From: Flavobacterium urumqiense
GTDB lineage: Bacteria > Bacteroidota > Bacteroidia > Flavobacteriales > Flavobacteriaceae
Length of the DNA stretch: 64,000 nucleotides
Direction: 5' to 3'
Assembly: GCF_900108015.1 (NCBI RefSeq)
Contig: NZ_FNVP01000001.1
Location: forward strand, 372,001 to 436,000
Part shown: in pieces, positions 17,680 through 25,347 of the stretch
Position numbering within the stretch: the first letter of the stretch is position 1
Layout of the letters: each line of letters opens with the position of its first letter
Program-made: the position numbers and the translations under genes
The notes under the pieces: model-generated
Seen by the model: only the letters and a program-made list of their open reading frames with translations
Told to the model about the DNA's origin: nothing
Databases searched by the model: none

Positions 17680-18732
17680 ATGTCTTCATTCCTGAAACTC
17701 ATTATAAAAGAAGTAAAACACGAAACTGCAACAGCGGTTTCAATACTTTTCAACGTTCCCGAAGAATTAAAACCCAACTATGCATTTATTGCAGGTCAAT
17801 ACGTAAATTTAAGATTAACACTTGACGGAAAAGAAATTCGTCGTGCCTATTCTATATGTTCATCTCCAGAAAGCGGGGAATTACGAATTGCCGTTAAAGC
17901 GGTAAAAAATGGTGCTTTTTCTCAATTTGCCAATACAAAACTAAAAGCAGGCGACGTTCTGGAAGTAGGAAAACCAGAAGGGAAATTCACTTTTGATCCT
18001 CAAGCGGACCGACAAAAAAACTATGTTGCTTTTGTAGCCGGAAGCGGGATTACACCTGTTTTATCCATTCTAAAATCGGTTTTGAAAAATGAACCTAAAA
18101 GCTCTTTTGTACTTGTTTACGGAAATAAATCTCCCGAAGAAACTATCTTTTACCAAGAATTACACGATTTGCAATTACAATATGTAGGTCGCTTTTTTGT
18201 GCATTATGTTTTTAGTCAAGCCAAAGCAGAAAATACTTTATTTGGCCGAATAGAAAAATCAGCGGTGAATTTTGTCTTAAACAACAAACACAAGGAACTG
18301 GAATTTGATAAGTTCTATTTGTGCGGTCCAGAAGAAATGATTAATCTGGTAAGTAACGTTTTAAAAGAAAAAAACGTAAAAGAATCGGCAATAAAATTTG
18401 AGCTGTTCACTACTTCTTCGCATGAAAATGTGATAAAAGAAAATCTGGAAGGACATTCAAAAATCACTGTTATGGTGGATGATGAAGAAACGACTTTCGA
18501 AATGTCACAAAAACAAACTATCCTTGAAGCAGCTTTAAAACAAGGTCTTGATGCTCCCTATTCTTGTCAAGGCGGAATATGCAGCAGCTGTCTGGCACGT
18601 GTTACCTCAGGAACTGTCGAAATGACTAAAAACTCCATTCTTACCGATAAAGAAATTGCCGACGGATTGATACTTACCTGTCAGGCACATCCAACTTCTG
18701 CCGCAGTTTATGTAGATTACGATGACGTTTAG
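17680..18732 (+). CDS. ferredoxin-NADP reductase-like oxidoreductase with 2Fe-2S domain (PaaE-type)
   Basis: A 350-residue three-domain electron-transfer protein. The FAD domain (about 1-105) carries the flavin motif RRAYSICSSP; the NAD(P) domain (about 110-235) has GSGITPVLSILKSVL and a YLCGPEEMI C-terminal strand; the last 90 residues are a plant-type ferredoxin with cluster cysteines at about 296, 301, 304 and 334 (SCQGGICSSC and LTCQAHP). This order is that of PaaE and related oxygenase reductases, which pass electrons from NAD(P)H to a partner. No phenylacetate or oxygenase genes lie next to it, so its partner is unknown. It is followed by a terminator. Confidence 0.93.
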   Translation: MSSFLKLIIKEVKHETATAVSILFNVPEELKPNYAFIAGQYVNLRLTLDGKEIRRAYSICSSPESGELRIAVKAVKNGAFSQFANTKLKAGDVLEVGKPEGKFTFDPQADRQKNYVAFVAGSGITPVLSILKSVLKNEPKSSFVLVYGNKSPEETIFYQELHDLQLQYVGRFFVHYVFSQAKAENTLFGRIEKSAVNFVLNNKHKELEFDKFYLCGPEEMINLVSNVLKEKNVKESAIKFELFTTSSHENVIKENLEGHSKITVMVDDEETTFEMSQKQTILEAALKQGLDAPYSCQGGICSSCLARVTSGTVEMTKNSILTDKEIADGLILTCQAHPTSAAVYVDYDDV

Positions 18733-18754
18733 AAAAATAGTCCAATTGATATCG

Positions 18755-18786
18755 AAAACTTCTCTGAAAAGGGAGGTTTTTTTATT
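18755..18786 (+). terminator. terminator after the reductase gene
   Basis: AAAACTTCTC (18755-18764) pairs with GGGAGGTTTT (18771-18780) through ten positions including G-T pairs, 6-nt loop, followed by TTTATTTT. It lies 23 nt after the stop codon. Confidence 0.75.
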
Positions 18787-18937
18787 TTAGCGAGGTTTTG
18801 ATTTTTAATACATTAGCAGAATAATAGGACAATCGTAATCTATAAGATTATGGATAGGTTTGTGTGATCCAGTCATGTTTAAACGTCTAATTTTGGATAG
18901 CTTTGTATGACTCCATTATATATATAAAAACAAGTAG

Positions 18938-19240
18938 CCACAAGTTGAAAAATCGAACCCGAAAATCAATTACGAAATACCAAACGAAAGAATAAAAATT
19001 TGCAAAGATTGTTTTGATAAACAGTATTATGATTTTCATTCACAAGCTGAATTTGAAAAGTTTGAGGAAATTTTAGATTTAAAATGTAAGTCTGAAAAAA
19101 TTAAATTATTGGAATCAAAAAACGAAATTGAAAGTGGATTAATAGATTTCAGAATGTATTATCAATGCAATACTTGCAAAGAAAAGTTTGTAATGTCAAT
19201 ACCAGATAATGCATGGAGAGGATATTTTTTGACAGAGTAG
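18938..19240 (+). pseudogene. start-less zinc-ribbon-like ORF remnant
   Basis: The frame from 18938 (just after an in-frame TAG) to the TAG at 19238 is open for 100 codons but contains no ATG, GTG or TTG before its last third. The peptide carries an ICKDCFDKQYYDF segment near the start and YYQCNTCKEKFVMSIPDNAW near the end, i.e. two C-x2-C pairs about 63 residues apart, as in small zinc-binding proteins. Coding character (polar, lysine/glutamate-rich, ending WRGYFLTE) looks real. It is probably a gene that lost its 5' end. It lies between two inverted copies of TAGCCACAAG (18935-18944 and 19354-19363). Confidence 0.55.
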
Positions 19241-19353
19241 AATGCTATTGAATATCATGAAAAAATAAAAGTATCAGACAAAAAGAAAAAAAATGCTGTT
19301 TAGTCGTTATTTTTAATAATTATATTTACAATTTACTCAATAATAAAATAAAG

Positions 19354-19494
19354 CTTGTGGCTAACAGCAGCCTCAAAAAATTGGGGTTTAAGTCGTGAAT
19401 CTAAATATTGTTGCGTACTTTCGAAATCTGGGATTATCCGTAAAGTTTATAAGTGTTTTACCCTAACTTATTGAAGAGCCGCGGGACGTTAAAA
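19354..19494. repeat. attC-like imperfect inverted element
   Basis: The element starts CTTGTGGCTAACAGCAGCC and ends AGAGCCGCGGGACGTTA. Inner segments can pair: CTCAA (19372-19376) with TTGAAGAG (19471-19478), and GGGGT (19383-19387) with ACCCT (19460-19464). A CTAAC near one end and a GTTA near the other, with a long imperfect hairpin between, resembles integron cassette recombination sites. From memory, such elements follow single orphan genes in Flavobacteriia. No integrase gene is present in the window, so the call rests on layout alone. Confidence 0.45.
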
Positions 19495-19517
19495 ATTAAT
19501 AAAAGATATATTGTACT

Positions 19518-19553
19518 AGTCATTACTTATCTGTTAAACGATAAACTGTGACT
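19518..19553. repeat. stem-loop upstream of the FAD monooxygenase (copy 1 of 2)
   Basis: AGTCA (19518-19522) pairs with TGACT (19549-19553) and, inside, TTATC (19527-19531) pairs with GATAA (19540-19544) around the loop TGTTAAAC. The core 19525-19553 matches 21188-21216 at 25 of 29 positions in the same orientation. Confidence 0.65.
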
Positions 19554-19594
19554 GAAAACTGAAAAATATTCTCACTTCAAATTATATAATAGTA

Positions 19595-19687
19595 ATGAAA
19601 GTAATACTCGTTGCTTTACAAGTACCATCATCAATTGAATCGGCTAAGTTTTTTCTTATGGAGGGTAGTCAAAATCAAGTAAAATAA
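19595..19687 (+). other. possible 30-codon leader ORF
   Basis: ATG at 19595 opens MKVILVALQVPSSIESAKFF and ends with TAA at 19685-19687, 8 nt before the GTG start of the monooxygenase. Its position suggests a leader peptide, or it may be chance. There is no clear ribosome-binding site. Confidence 0.25.
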
Positions 19688-19695
19688 ATTAGGAA

Positions 19696-21153
19696 GTGAA
19701 AAAGGTTAAAAATGCAGCCGTAAGCTGGACTATTTGTCCCGAATGTCAGGGACGCGGCAAAAAAAGTCGGGGGCTCAGCATGAAAGCGCGACGCCAATAT
19801 AAGATAGCATTCGATCAATTTGAAAAAACGAAAGGCGAAGGAACGGCACCAGTTCATCCTAAAGGTCACCTATACACCTGCTTGAATTGTAACGGATCCG
19901 GATTACTTCCTTCTGCCAGTCATCCAATACCAGATAAAGAAAACTACCCACACGTTGCTATTATTGGTGGCGGTATAGGCGGAGTGGCTCTAGCTGTGGG
20001 TTGTTTACACCGCGGAATTCCTTTTACACTTTATGAGCGTGATAGCAACTTCGATGCCCGATCTCAGGGCTATGGACTCACTTTGCAGCAAGCCAGTAAA
20101 GCAATCGAAGGATTGGGTATTTTTTCGTTAGAAGAAGGGGTCATTTCAACAAGACATGTGGTTCATACCAAAGACGGAAAAGTGATTGGTGAATGGGGTG
20201 TCAGAAAATGGACGCAAACTGATGAAAAAACGTATCCAAAACGTACAAATGTGCATGTCGCACGGCAGTCTTTACGCTTAGCGCTAATTGAGCAACTCGG
20301 CGGACATGATGCGGTACAATGGGGGCATCAGTTAGTAGATTTTGCGGCATCTGAGAGTGAAGGTGTTGATCTGACTTTTGAAGTAAACGGGAAGATTCAG
20401 CATTCCAACGCGGATCTTGTGGTTGGAGCCGATGGTATTCGTAGTTCGGTTAGGAGGTTACTGATTGGTGATGATAATACCCCTTTACGTTACCTAGGTT
20501 GCATTGTGATATTGGGCATTTGTCCTTTGAGCGCTCTCGAAGGGCTTTATAGTTCTTTGTTGGACTCGGCAACCGTATTTCAAACCGCCAATGGCAATGA
20601 GCGAATCTACATAATGCCTTATACATCAGACTCGGTGATGTGGCAACTTAGTTTCCCAATGCCAGAAAAAGAGGCTAAGGCTTTAAGTGCTGAAGGACCT
20701 CAAGCACTCAAGGAAGAAGCATGTCGTAGAACGCAGTGGCACGATCCCATTCCTGCCATTTTAGCGGCGACTCTGGAAGCTCAGATTTCTGGATATCCCG
20801 TGTATGACCGCGAATTACTGCAATCAGAATTGTTGGAGAAAGGGGGAAAAGTGACTCTGATTGGAGATGCGGCGCACCCAATGAGTCCATTCAAAGGACA
20901 GGGGGCAAATCAAGCGTTGCTAGATGCACTCCTTTTAGCTCGGGGAATCTCAAAAGGATGTAACTCTTTATCTCAATGGAGAAAAGCTGGAATAAGAAAA
21001 AGTGTATTAACTGACTTTGAATCCGAAATGTTAGAACGCTCGGCTTCTAAAGTGAAAGATTCAGCAGAGGCAGCGCAATTCCTACATTCTGAAATTGTGC
21101 TTCATGAGGGTGATGAGCCGAGGGGACGCTGTCTAAAGAAAAAAGACGCATAA
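19696..21153 (+). CDS. FAD-dependent monooxygenase with N-terminal CxxC zinc-finger-like module
   Basis: A 485-residue protein. The FAD-binding Rossmann motif GGGIGGVALAVGCLHRG begins at about 91, the DG motif GADGIRSSVRRL is near 240, and the GD motif GDAAHPMSPFKGQGANQAL is near 392, the pattern of class A flavoprotein hydroxylases (PHBH fold), which hydroxylate small aromatic or similar substrates using NAD(P)H and O2. Before this domain, two C-x2-C-x-G-x-G motifs (Cys 14/17 and 62/65) resemble the DnaJ zinc-binding repeat. The only available start is GTG at 19696, because a TAG lies one codon upstream of it. The gene is visibly richer in C+G than its neighbours and sits between two related stem-loops, suggesting acquisition. 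Confidence 0.85.
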   Translation: MKKVKNAAVSWTICPECQGRGKKSRGLSMKARRQYKIAFDQFEKTKGEGTAPVHPKGHLYTCLNCNGSGLLPSASHPIPDKENYPHVAIIGGGIGGVALAVGCLHRGIPFTLYERDSNFDARSQGYGLTLQQASKAIEGLGIFSLEEGVISTRHVVHTKDGKVIGEWGVRKWTQTDEKTYPKRTNVHVARQSLRLALIEQLGGHDAVQWGHQLVDFAASESEGVDLTFEVNGKIQHSNADLVVGADGIRSSVRRLLIGDDNTPLRYLGCIVILGICPLSALEGLYSSLLDSATVFQTANGNERIYIMPYTSDSVMWQLSFPMPEKEAKALSAEGPQALKEEACRRTQWHDPIPAILAATLEAQISGYPVYDRELLQSELLEKGGKVTLIGDAAHPMSPFKGQGANQALLDALLLARGISKGCNSLSQWRKAGIRKSVLTDFESEMLERSASKVKDSAEAAQFLHSEIVLHEGDEPRGRCLKKKDA

Positions 21154-21166
21154 ACATAACTTAAAT

Positions 21167-21234
21167 AGGTGGTTTCAACTTGCCCCTACTTATCTTCTAA
21201 ACGATAAGCTGCGACTCAATAGTAGAAACCACTT
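21167..21234. repeat. stem-loop downstream of the FAD monooxygenase (copy 2 of 2)
   Basis: Outer arms 21167-21176 (AGGTGGTTTC) and 21225-21234 pair over ten positions (one G-T); inside, CTTATC (21189-21194) pairs with GATAAG (21203-21208) around TTCTAAAC. The inner part matches the copy at 19525-19553. The remaining gap to 21614 holds no recognisable gene. Confidence 0.65.
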
Positions 21235-21614
21235 TCTCTGGTGAAATCCTTTGCATTGCCTAATCATGCACTGATAGCGCATTCTGTGCCCACAAACGAG
21301 AGCAGTAAACAAAAGCTACAACTGAAAAAAGTTTTGTTTCCGTAATGCTATTTTGTGAAACCAACTTTAAAACACGATTCTAAATTAAATTGTAAAGAAT
21401 TATAAAAAAGCATCCCACAAAAAGATATTTTTTGTCTTTTGTTTTCTTCTTTATCCTCGCCATAGATGTAACAATCCTTTGTTTTTTATTCTATCAACGA
21501 CTTTCCCCCCATTAAATCATAGGTTTTTTTGTTATTAAAATTTTAAAAATATTCTTATGAAAAAACCACAAAACTAGGAGAAATTAAAATTCTATATTAA
21601 GTATAAATCTTATT

Positions 21615-22655
21615 TTATTGTTTGCTGGCATTTAAAACTTTTATTATAGAGTCAACCGTAATCGTACGCATGGCATCTTCATATCCTTCTACTTTTTTAT
21701 TTCCATACACCGAAGTAGGTAATTTTGGAAATAATTTTCTGTCGGAAACCAAAGCATTTTCTACTGGTTGATTGAAAGGTGAAAATCCTGCAAACGGATG
21801 TGTCGCTCCCCAAAGCGTAATGACTTTGACGCCTAACATCGCTGCAATATGAGCATTCCCGGAATCCATGGAAAGCATCACATCCAAATTATTGATGAGT
21901 TGCAGTTCTTGCTGAAATTTGAGTTGCCCCGCCATATTAATGACGTTTTCTTTATTGGCTGAAAGCGAATCCAAGATTTCAATTTCCTTTCTTCCACCGC
22001 CAAAAAGTAGTATTTTGTAATTCGTATTTTCAGCTAATTGATTGATAACTTCCTGCATTAAATCCAGCGGATATACTTTAGAATTATATTGTGCAAAAGG
22101 AGCAATTCCAATTAATTTTTTGTCGTTTTCTCCTAGAATAATTGAAATTTCTTTATCTAAAACTGCTTTTTTGGGAAATACTATATGAGACAAATCAACT
22201 GTGAAACCAAGTTCACTAAACACGTTGGTGTGTCTCTCGAACATGGTGGGTAGTTGATTGAAAACTTTATTTTCGGCTTGTGTCAAAGCCTTTTTTTCCG
22301 CTCTTCCTTTATTTACCGACGCTACTTTTTTCCCGCTTAAAGCAAAAAGACTTCTGACGATTTTAGAACGTAAAACGTTATGCAAATCGGCGAAAGCGTC
22401 AATATGCAATCCTTTTAAATCTTGGAACAAACGCAACAATCCTACCACCCCTTTATGCCTTTCCTTTTCATCGAAAGCAAAAAAAGAAATACTAGGAATT
22501 CCATCAAAAAAAGGTCTAAAAAAAGGTCTGGAAATTACGGTGATTTTAACCTCCGGATGTTGAACTGTAAAAGCCCGTAAAACAGGAACCGTCATGGCGA
22601 CATCTCCCATTGCGGAAAGTCTCATGACGGCTATATGCTGGATTTTTTTGGACAA
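21615..22655 (-). CDS. glycosyltransferase family 9 protein (heptosyltransferase-like)
   Basis: A 346-residue GT-B enzyme. The N-terminal IAVMRLSAMGDVAMTVPVLR (about 8-27) is the acceptor-side signature of GT9 heptosyltransferases, and the C-terminal half has the donor-site segment LDVMLSMDSGNAHIAAMLGV followed by TLWGATHP. GT9 enzymes add heptose or related sugars to the lipopolysaccharide core at the inner face of the inner membrane. It is followed on the transcript's upstream side by a DUF4254 gene 14 nt away, a pairing common in Bacteroidota. Confidence 0.93.
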   Translation of the reverse strand: MSKKIQHIAVMRLSAMGDVAMTVPVLRAFTVQHPEVKITVISRPFFRPFFDGIPSISFFAFDEKERHKGVVGLLRLFQDLKGLHIDAFADLHNVLRSKIVRSLFALSGKKVASVNKGRAEKKALTQAENKVFNQLPTMFERHTNVFSELGFTVDLSHIVFPKKAVLDKEISIILGENDKKLIGIAPFAQYNSKVYPLDLMQEVINQLAENTNYKILLFGGGRKEIEILDSLSANKENVINMAGQLKFQQELQLINNLDVMLSMDSGNAHIAAMLGVKVITLWGATHPFAGFSPFNQPVENALVSDRKLFPKLPTSVYGNKKVEGYEDAMRTITVDSIIKVLNASKQ

Positions 22656-22669
22656 TTTAAAATGCAGAA

Positions 22670-23275
22670 TTATTTCTTGCTTTGGTACAAAACAGGATTC
22701 AATTCGTCATCATTGTACATTTTCATTTGTTTGTACACTTTCATGAATTTATCACCGTTTTCGATATCTTGTAACAAATCATCGATTGCAGTTGACAAAT
22801 CTGATCTTTGTTCCAATAAAACATTCAATTTTTCCTGACATTTATCTCTATGCTCTTGGGAAGCCTCGGCACGATTGGCTTCTTCATTCATGTGGTAAAT
22901 CTTCAAAGCTAAAATTGATAATCGGTCGAATGCCCAAGCAGGACTTTCAGAATTGATTTTAGCGTTTTCTTTTACAGCTATATGACTGTATTTTTGAAGA
23001 AAATAACTGTCTATATATTCCACCATATCGGTACGAACTTGATTGGAGGCATCTATTTTGCGTTTTAATGTCAATGCTTCAACCGGGTCAATATTTGGAT
23101 CTCTAATAATATCCTCATAATGCCATTGCACGGTATCTACCCAATTTTTAGAATATAATAAATGTTCGAATTTATCCTTAGGAAAAGGGTTGTTTATTGG
23201 TTGTTCAACAGTATCAAACTGGTGATAATCTTTAATACTTTGCTCGAAAACGGAGTAACCTAACTTTGAAAACAT
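22670..23275 (-). CDS. DUF4254 family protein
   Basis: About 201 residues when started at the ATG at 23275 (MFSKLGYSVFEQSIKDYHQF); the frame extends further upstream, but that part overlaps the promoter TATCTTTG and looks non-coding. The protein is helical with conserved-looking segments LLYSKNWVDTVQWHYEDIIR, AFDRLSILALKIYHM and a C-terminal KMYNDDELNPVLYQ. I recall DUF4254 as a family adjacent to GT9 glycosyltransferases in Bacteroidota, matching this context. Function unknown, possibly linked to lipopolysaccharide core synthesis. Confidence 0.85.
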   Translation of the reverse strand: MFSKLGYSVFEQSIKDYHQFDTVEQPINNPFPKDKFEHLLYSKNWVDTVQWHYEDIIRDPNIDPVEALTLKRKIDASNQVRTDMVEYIDSYFLQKYSHIAVKENAKINSESPAWAFDRLSILALKIYHMNEEANRAEASQEHRDKCQEKLNVLLEQRSDLSTAIDDLLQDIENGDKFMKVYKQMKMYNDDELNPVLYQSKK

Positions 23276-23294
23276 ATCTTTATATTTTATAACG

Positions 23295-23302
23295 CAAAGA
23301 TA
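23295..23302 (-). promoter_or_regulatory. promoter -7 element of the DUF4254-GT9 pair
   Basis: On the minus strand TATCTTTG (consensus TAnnTTTG) ends 19 nt before the ATG at 23275, which supports that start over upstream ones. Confidence 0.7.
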
Positions 23303-23362
23303 CTTTTTTATACTTTTATAGATTAAAAAAACTTTTAGAAGTTTAATTCCAAAATTCAAATC

Positions 23363-24016
23363 ATGCAAATTCATATTTTATCAGAAAACAATAGCGTCCT
23401 GAATCATTTTTTAGGACAAATCAGAAACATCAATGTTCATAATGACAGCATGCGTTTTAGAAGAAACATTGAGCGTATTGGTGAAATAATGGCCTATGAA
23501 TTGAGTAAGGAATTACATTATTCCGATATCGAAATCCAAACTCCTCTTGGCATTAAAAAAACGACTCAAATTAAGGATCAATTAGTTTTATGTTCCATTT
23601 TGCGAGCGGGAATACCCTTGCATATGGGCTTCTTAAATTATTTTGACAGTGCCGAAAATGGTTTCGTCTCCGCCTGCAGACACCATCCAAACAACGATGC
23701 TTATTTCGATATTAAAGTTGAATATCAAGCAATCGCTGATATCAATGATAAAAATTTATTGTTGATAGATCCTATGCTTGCCACTGGACAATCTATCGTT
23801 GCTGTTTTCAACAGATTAATGGAAAGAGGCACACCAAGAGAAATTCACATTGCTGTAACTATTGCTGCACCAGAGGGAATTGCTTACCTGGAAAAACACT
23901 TGCCGCCTAATTGTCATCTATGGATAGCCGCACTAGACGAGAAACTGGATGAGAAAAGCTACATCGTACCAGGTCTGGGAGATGCGGGAGATTTAGCGTT
24001 TGGAAAAAAATTATAA
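23363..24016 (+). CDS. upp: uracil phosphoribosyltransferase
   Basis: A 217-residue salvage enzyme that makes UMP and pyrophosphate from uracil and PRPP. The PRPP-binding loop is LLLIDPMLATGQSIVAVFN (about 131-149), and the uracil-binding C-terminal motif is PGLGDAGDLAFG (about 203-214). The N-terminal part is more divergent than in enterobacteria, as usual in Bacteroidota. It ends 6 nt inside the convergent DUF6427-like gene on the other strand. Confidence 0.96.
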   Translation: MQIHILSENNSVLNHFLGQIRNINVHNDSMRFRRNIERIGEIMAYELSKELHYSDIEIQTPLGIKKTTQIKDQLVLCSILRAGIPLHMGFLNYFDSAENGFVSACRHHPNNDAYFDIKVEYQAIADINDKNLLLIDPMLATGQSIVAVFNRLMERGTPREIHIAVTIAAPEGIAYLEKHLPPNCHLWIAALDEKLDEKSYIVPGLGDAGDLAFGKKL

Positions 24017-24940
24017 TTGGGAGAAAAAAGCAAAAAGACTGCATGCTATAAGTACAAACAACACCATTTCCTGTTTCAATTTCAGTTGCGCAACTTCTAT
24101 GTGACTTGTAGCCATTATTGCCATAGGGGCAAAAGTGAATAGTAGTAAATCATTGCTTTTATTTGGCGAAACAACAAAGATTAACACTGCAATAAAAAAG
24201 GAAACAATTATTTTTTTGAAGGAGGTATGCAAAAGCAATGGCCTGTGTGATAGTGTTGCAAACATAGATATTACAAAAAATAACGCTACAGTTGCATAAA
24301 TAGATAAAGCACCATTTTGATAATTATTAGTGAAATAATTAATCTCAAAATTAGCTGTTGCATTTTTATTTATAAATTCTATGATACTAACATTGAAAAT
24401 CATTGCTAAAAGAATTGAAATAATTCCAATGATAAAAAAGGCTATGAAAGGCAACACCCAATTTTTAAACTCCCTTGCAACATGAAAAAGGATAGAAATA
24501 AATACCAATATGATAAAGAGAATACTCCAAAAATGAAATAAACTAGCTACAAAAATCCACAATGAAGCATCAAATATTTTTTCATTGGAAGCTTTGAGAG
24601 ATTGTAAAGAGATTAATCGTCTTAATGCCAATAAAATAAAGAAATTCGATACAACCAAATTAATATTATCCAGTACAGACGGAAAAAAAAGTAGAAATAA
24701 AAAATAGAAAAAGATGGTGTAAGTGCTGTCTTTACTCAATCCGTTTTTTTTAGCAACGAAATTTGTAATTAAGACCGACGCTAATAAAACACTTAAAATT
24801 GCTGCTTTTTTTAAAATTAAAATACCTGAATTCATCCAAGAAATATCCTGAAATTGGTACATTAAAAAGAAAACCAGCATTAATATAACAACCAGAGAAA
24901 AATTTAATGGTGTAGATTTCTTAAAAACACTTGTTATCAT
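24011..24940 (-). CDS. polytopic membrane protein, DUF6427-type
   Basis: A 309-residue protein with about 10 hydrophobic segments and hardly any soluble part. It lies convergent with upp and divergent from a 76-residue gene, an arrangement I associate with the DUF6427 family in Flavobacteriaceae. The segment NINLVVSNFFILLALRRLIS is a short polar break in the hydrophobic pattern. No catalytic motif seen; function unknown. The family name is from memory. Confidence 0.8.
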   Translation of the reverse strand: MITSVFKKSTPLNFSLVVILMLVFFLMYQFQDISWMNSGILILKKAAILSVLLASVLITNFVAKKNGLSKDSTYTIFFYFLFLLFFPSVLDNINLVVSNFFILLALRRLISLQSLKASNEKIFDASLWIFVASLFHFWSILFIILVFISILFHVAREFKNWVLPFIAFFIIGIISILLAMIFNVSIIEFINKNATANFEINYFTNNYQNGALSIYATVALFFVISMFATLSHRPLLLHTSFKKIIVSFFIAVLIFVVSPNKSNDLLLFTFAPMAIMATSHIEVAQLKLKQEMVLFVLIACSLFAFFSQL

Positions 24941-25083
24941 AAGGATATTTTATACTTTTGTGATTGTAAATATAATACTTGTTTAAAAGGAACGGTTGTA
25001 AGTTCAAAATATTCTTTATAAATGAAGAAGTTCTGACTGGCAGATAATCTTTAAAACAATTAATAAAATTAATTTTATACATT

Positions 25084-25314
25084 ATGAAAGCATTTTTCGA
25101 AGGAATACAATACTTATTTGTAAATATTTTATTTGCTCCCCTAGACTTTTTACGCTCTTTAGAGTTAAAATCCTGGTTTGTAGCTAACACAATCAACTGG
25201 ATTTTCATGATTATTTGTGCATCTGCAATGGTGTATTGGATTATACAATTGAAACTTCACCAAGATAATGGTGAAGAAAATCAAGATACAACAGCTCACT
25301 CTTTCTTAAAATAA
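25084..25314 (+). CDS. small membrane protein, DUF6341-type
   Basis: A 76-residue protein: a short amphipathic start (MKAFFEGIQYLFVNILFAPL), a polar turn LRSLELKSW, and one clear membrane helix (TINWIFMIICASAMVYWIIQL, about 38-58), then a charged tail. It sits divergent from the DUF6427-like gene. The recalled pairing of DUF6427 and DUF6341 in Flavobacterium supports a real gene. Function unknown. A longer reading frame on the opposite strand here is antisense. Confidence 0.8.
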   Translation: MKAFFEGIQYLFVNILFAPLDFLRSLELKSWFVANTINWIFMIICASAMVYWIIQLKLHQDNGEENQDTTAHSFLK

Positions 25315-25347
25315 TAATTTTAAAAAAAAGTGAACGGCAATTGGAAC

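Noticed and set aside
17680..18732. Part of a phenylacetate degradation operon with the PaaK-like gene
   Set aside because: The reductase and the PaaK-like gene are 8 kb apart, no paaABCD genes occur, and the PaaK-like gene belongs to the polysaccharide locus.
24921..25208. 95-codon minus-strand ORF overlapping the DUF6341-type gene
   Set aside because: It is antisense to a better plus-strand gene and its composition (Lys/Asn/Tyr-rich, no motif) is that of a shadow frame.
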